Shown here: positions 60,759-64,000 of the stretch, in pieces | Layout of the letters: each line of letters starts with the position of its first letter | Numbering within the stretch: the first letter of the stretch is position 1 | Assembly: GCF_014649655.1 (NCBI RefSeq) | Contig: NZ_BMTL01000027.1 | Location: 62,001-126,000 of the forward strand | Direction: 5' to 3' | Length of the DNA: 64,000 nt | From: Streptomyces humidus | GTDB lineage: Bacteria; Actinomycetota; Actinomycetes; Streptomycetales; Streptomycetaceae | Position numbers and translations under genes: made by a program | The notes under the pieces: generated by a model | The model's database searches: none | Told to the model about the DNA's origin: nothing | What the model saw: the letters and a program-made list of their open reading frames with translations, nothing else

Positions 60759-61967
60759 TCAGTTCTCCTCGTCGGTCTGGAACGGGTCGGACGCCTCCGG
60801 CCGGACGGAACGGTAGGTCACGAGCTCGGTCGGACGCCCGTCCAGGCGCAGGAACATGGCGGGGCGCAGGGCCGGCTCGGGCAGCGCCCCCACGGCGCGG
60901 GCGAACGCTCCCCGGTCGCCGGCGAGCGGCGCCAGGGACCGGAAGGCGTCGTCGATCGCCCGCTCACGGTCGGCCACCTGCTTCTCGATGTCCGCGACGA
61001 TGCCGCGCACCCATGCGTCGAACTCGTCGGGCACCTGCTCCAGGAGCGCTTCCAGGGGGCGGCCACCGGAGGCGTCGATGTCCTCGGCCGAGCAGCCGAG
61101 CACCTGGGCCACCTGCTTGGCGGGCAGGCCCGCGAACCGCTGGACGCCGTGGCCGCGCCAGACGTCCCGCTCGCTCACACCGGTGAGGACCTTGTGGAGC
61201 CGCACGTACTCGGCGAGCTTCGCCTTCGCCCGGACGCCCGAGGCGAAGCGCAGCACGAACCCCTCGGCCTCGGTCCCGGTGGCCTCCCGGCCGCCGGGCA
61301 GCCGGTTGGCCTCGGCCATCGCCAGCAGTTCGGCCAGCGGCACGGCGGGCCACACCGTGACGACCGAGCCGATGCCGGCCCAGTGCGGCGCGGCGTCGGC
61401 AAGGGCGACTTCCGTGCCGTCCTTGGCGAACGCGGCCAGCAGCACAAGGTCACGACGCTCGCCGTAGTCGACGACGATCCGGTTCTGCGGGTACAGGATC
61501 TCGGCGAGGTAGGTCACCCCGGGGACGAGAGCGGACGTGTCCTTGCCGTCGAGCAGCCGCTGCGCCCAGGTTGCCTGGGTGCTGACGAACGAGCCCTTGG
61601 AGGCGACGCGCCACCGGCCGGCGTAGTGGAAGACCACGGCCAGGCTGCCGTCGACCTTGTCGTACACCTCGAACGGCTCGTCGGGGAGGCCGGGCGCGTA
61701 GGGCTGACCGGCCTCGTGCTCACCGACGTTGAAGAACTTGGGCAGCGGCAGCGCGACGATCTCGCCGGTGCCGTCGTCGGCCACCAGCCCGCGGCAACGG
61801 ACGGTCACCCGGTTCCACACCCGCTCGTACTGGCACACCCGCGTGTACGTGTAGATCGACAGCGGCAGTTCCGGGTGCGCCTTGCGCGTGACGTGCCCCG
61901 CGTCGAGCGCTGCCGCCAACTCCTGCGGCGGCAGCAGCTCATGAAGAGTCAGGTAGGCCTGGCTCAT
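60759..61967 (-). CDS. T4 Rnl1-like RNA ligase
   Basis: 402 residues, similar in plan to T4 RNA ligase 1. Adenylation motif I is K104-V-D-G-S, followed by motif III near AKDGTEVAL, motif IV EGFVLRF and motif V KAKLAEYVRLHKVL. The C-terminal helical domain (~270-402) corresponds to the tRNA-binding part of Rnl1. It seals 5'-phosphate/3'-OH RNA ends, as in tRNA anticodon-loop repair after ribotoxin cleavage. GGGGAGG precedes the ATG at 61965-61967. It is followed by the kinase-phosphatase. Confidence 0.92.
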   Translation of the reverse strand: MSQAYLTLHELLPPQELAAALDAGHVTRKAHPELPLSIYTYTRVCQYERVWNRVTVRCRGLVADDGTGEIVALPLPKFFNVGEHEAGQPYAPGLPDEPFEVYDKVDGSLAVVFHYAGRWRVASKGSFVSTQATWAQRLLDGKDTSALVPGVTYLAEILYPQNRIVVDYGERRDLVLLAAFAKDGTEVALADAAPHWAGIGSVVTVWPAVPLAELLAMAEANRLPGGREATGTEAEGFVLRFASGVRAKAKLAEYVRLHKVLTGVSERDVWRGHGVQRFAGLPAKQVAQVLGCSAEDIDASGGRPLEALLEQVPDEFDAWVRGIVADIEKQVADRERAIDDAFRSLAPLAGDRGAFARAVGALPEPALRPAMFLRLDGRPTELVTYRSVRPEASDPFQTDEEN

Positions 61968-62081
61968 GGTGTTCCTCCCCTTGCCGGTCCCTGATTGTCA
62001 TGTGCAAGAAGGCCCGGAGACATCTGATTATTCGCAGGGAGCCCGGGAGAGGCACAGGTCACAGCAGTGTTCGGCCCGTCG

Positions 62082-63191
62082 TCAGCCGGCCGGCAGGGGC
62101 TGTGACGGCGTCTCGGTCTCCCCGGCTGCGGCGGCGGACCGGCGTTCGTTGCGCCAGGACGCCGCCCAGGCGAGCACCGTGCCGCCCACGGCGTACGCGG
62201 CGAGCACCCAGAGCGCCTGCGTGACGGCGTGGCCGGAGAAGTAGACGGTGTTGCGGACCAGGGTCGTCCCCGCTCCCGGCGGAAGGAGCTGTCCGATCGC
62301 GCTCCAGAACGACGGGAGCAGCGGCGCCGGGTAGACGCCGCCGGAACTCGGGTTGCCCAGCACCACGAACAGCAGGATGACCACGCCCGTGCCCAGGAGG
62401 CCCAGCAGGGTCTGCAGGGCGAGCGCGGTCGCCGCCGAGGCGAGGACGACCAGGGCGCCGATGCCGCTCAGGGCCCAGAAGTGACCGTCGAGCGCGTCGA
62501 ACACCGGTCCCACGACGGCCGCTCCGGCCGCTCCCGACACGGCCGCGTACAGCGCGAGTACCGCCAGGCGGATCACGGTGCGCTGACGGTTGGCGGGACG
62601 GGAACCGGCCGCCATGCCCATGATCGTCGCGGTGAGATAGCCGCCGATCACCCAGCCCAGCACGAGGTAGAAGGAGGTCATGCCGCGCCCGTCCCCGGCG
62701 TTCGGGGGCCGGATGTCGGTGACGGTGATCTGCCGTTTCTGCGACGTCTCGATCTTCTGCGCGATCTGCGCGGCGGTCTGCGACACCGACGGCCCGCCCG
62801 CGGAAGCGACCAGCAGGGTGTCTTGGGCGCCGGTGGCGTCGAAGAGGAAGGCGGCGTCCGCCTTCCTGGTGAGGACCCACTGCCGGGCCGCCGCGGCGCT
62901 CGGCGCCGCCGTCGCCTCGACGGGGGCGCCGGCGAGTGCGTCCAGCTGGGCGACGATCTTCGCGGACGCCTGTTGCGGAGCGACGACCGCCACGGGTATC
63001 CGGTGCGGTGTGGGGGAGTGGAAGGCCCCGACGTAGGACACGACGAAGGCGAGCTGGACGAGCAGGCCCCCGAGCACGAGCGCGAAGGCCCGTAGCGTGA
63101 CCGCGTCCTTGAACTCTGCTGCGAATCCGGGCGACTTGGCGCCGTCCTCGGCTGAAGCCACGGCCGGTGAAGGGCTGGAGGGTGCGTTCAC
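62082..63191 (-). CDS. DUF3533/YhgE-like multi-pass membrane protein
   Basis: 369 residues. TM1 is near 35-55 (LRAFALVLGGLLVQLAFVVS), followed by an extracytoplasmic domain (~58-165) and five TM helices in the C-terminal half (FYLVLGWVIGGYLTATIMGM near the first). The topology fits ABC-2-type permease-like YhgE/Pip or DUF3533 proteins; no ATPase is adjacent. Start GTG 63189-63191 has no strong ribosome site. Function unknown; a role in export or envelope processes is plausible. Confidence 0.75.
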   Translation of the reverse strand: MNAPSSPSPAVASAEDGAKSPGFAAEFKDAVTLRAFALVLGGLLVQLAFVVSYVGAFHSPTPHRIPVAVVAPQQASAKIVAQLDALAGAPVEATAAPSAAAARQWVLTRKADAAFLFDATGAQDTLLVASAGGPSVSQTAAQIAQKIETSQKRQITVTDIRPPNAGDGRGMTSFYLVLGWVIGGYLTATIMGMAAGSRPANRQRTVIRLAVLALYAAVSGAAGAAVVGPVFDALDGHFWALSGIGALVVLASAATALALQTLLGLLGTGVVILLFVVLGNPSSGGVYPAPLLPSFWSAIGQLLPPGAGTTLVRNTVYFSGHAVTQALWVLAAYAVGGTVLAWAASWRNERRSAAAAGETETPSQPLPAG

Positions 63192-63536
63192 GGGCGAATG
63201 ATCGCACAGGCAGATGAATCCGTGGCTCCGCTTCGCCCGGCGCCGGTGGGGACGTCGACGCCCACGACGGCGTCCACGGCGTCCCTCTCCCGGCGCGGCG
63301 GCCTACGTCCTCCGTCCGCCCGCCACCGTGACCGTCGCCCCGTCCACGGTCATGGGAGTCCTGACGCCTTGACATCCTCGAACCCCGCGGCTCCCGCGCT
63401 TTCGCCGGACGCCGGCTCGGCGACGGCGCGCCTGTTCGCGTCTGTTCCGGGGCGGAGGGCCGTTCACGGCGGCGGCTCCCGCCCTGCGAACAGGGGGGAG
63501 CCGTCCGGATGCCCGTGAGCGTGCGACGTCCGTGCG
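63192..63536. other. Gap (345 bp)
   Basis: Between the membrane-protein start and the GlsB gene end. A plus-strand 106-aa frame starting at 63198 has weak codon bias and no family features, so it was not called. No structured elements were noted. Confidence 0.4.
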
Positions 63537-63815
63537 TCAGGCGTGGCGGTGCGAGTGCCGGTTGCCGGTGACGAGGCGGTAGAGGGCGAGCAGGATGAAG
63601 GATCCGACGATCGCGGCGATCCAGGTGGAGAGATCGAAGAACCCGTCGATGGAGTCGACGCCGAAGATCACCTTGCCGAGCCAGCCGCCGAGGAGACCGC
63701 CCGCGATGCCGATGAGCATGGTGATGATGATGCCGCCCGGGTCCTTGCCCGGCATCAAGGCCTTGGCGATGGCGCCGGCGAGCAGGCCGATGATGATCCA
63801 CGCGATGATGCCCAT
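63537..63815 (-). CDS. GlsB/YeaQ/YmgE-family small membrane protein
   Basis: 92 residues with three TM helices, starting MGIIAWIIIGLLAGAIAKAL. It has Gly-rich segments (IAGGLLGGWLGKVIFG) typical of transglycosylase-associated (GlsB/YeaQ) stress proteins, and a His/Arg-rich end (NRHSHRHA). Function is poorly known; family members are often induced by general stress. GGAG is in the leader of ATG 63813-63815. Confidence 0.9.
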   Translation of the reverse strand: MGIIAWIIIGLLAGAIAKALMPGKDPGGIIITMLIGIAGGLLGGWLGKVIFGVDSIDGFFDLSTWIAAIVGSFILLALYRLVTGNRHSHRHA

Positions 63816-64000
63816 GATGCGTCTCCGCTTCGTCTTGTAAGAACGGTGTCAGCTCACGTGTGCACCGTCCGCGCCCGTGCAAACGTCTCTTTTCCCGAGT
63901 CGTCGACCGGACGGCGAAAGATCTTCGGCCGCTCGCGCGGGGCTGCCGTCACTGCGCGGCGTCGGCGGGACCTCGCAACGCCAGGTACACGGACCAGACC

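Noticed and set aside
63198..63518. Plus-strand 106-aa ORF
   Set aside because: Weak third-position bias and no recognisable motif; probably chance in GC-rich intergenic DNA.
1..64000. CRISPR arrays, tRNA/rRNA genes, insertion sequences, phage
   Set aside because: No regularly spaced repeats with unique spacers, no cloverleaf or rRNA segments, and no transposase or integrase motif were seen on either strand.

Overview
The window is high-GC (low-to-mid 70s percent by eye) with strong G/C third-position bias, many GTG starts and actinomycete gene families: a RheA/Hsp18 pair, an AfsR-type SARP regulator, ANTAR and GlxA/AraC regulators, a streptogrisin-type protease and many small proteins. It reads as a Streptomyces chromosome segment. 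I saw no tRNA, rRNA, insertion sequence, CRISPR array or integrated phage. About 53 protein genes are supported. The first (icmF) is cut by the left edge.

Layout. 1-6234: icmF, a cyclophilin, a GCS2-type ligase and a coiled-coil protein, all on the minus strand. 6692-17860: a secretion and envelope block with a membrane-tethered sigma factor ending in a CAP domain, a 1763-residue triple-module protein, a PL3 pectate lyase and a streptogrisin-like protease, the last behind a LacI-type operator and 11-bp repeats, then a GlxA-type regulator. 17966-31738: gap, AraC and ANTAR regulators, hydrolases, an SDR/phytoene-desaturase-like pair, small proteins, an RsbW-like kinase, a DMT permease, an SGNH esterase, a methyltransferase and a dehydrogenase. 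31918-38874: a TetR regulator, an aminotransferase, PPK2, an MpaB-type oxygenase, the divergent rheA/hsp18 heat-shock pair with two operators, and DUF2267 and SRPBCC proteins. 39070-48055: a coupled serine hydrolase and tripeptidyl-aminopeptidase-like hydrolase, two tandem DUF4139 proteins behind three 19-bp repeats, and an autoregulated hydrolase/TetR pair.

48180-52621 is the most striking region. A hairpin-rich leader precedes a small MerR-type protein. Next comes a coupled operon of a PAS-GAF-PP2C phosphatase, a stand-alone cobalamin-binding protein and a STAS antagonist. The cobalamin protein carries the W-x9-E-H and G-E-x-H signatures of CarH/LitR B12 photoreceptors. The arrangement suggests a light- or B12-responsive partner-switching module in which photoreceptor and MerR DNA-binding domain are separate proteins.

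52788-63815: an NlpC/P60 endopeptidase, an M15 peptidase, a SARP-NB-ARC-TPR regulator, a DEAD-box helicase with a 16-bp leader hairpin, a two-gene RNA-repair cassette (T4 Rnl1-like ligase plus kinase-phosphatase), a DUF3533-like membrane protein and a GlsB/YeaQ protein.

Family assignments come from reading motifs and translated sequence. No database search was run. Promoter, operator and terminator calls rest on visible symmetry and spacing only.
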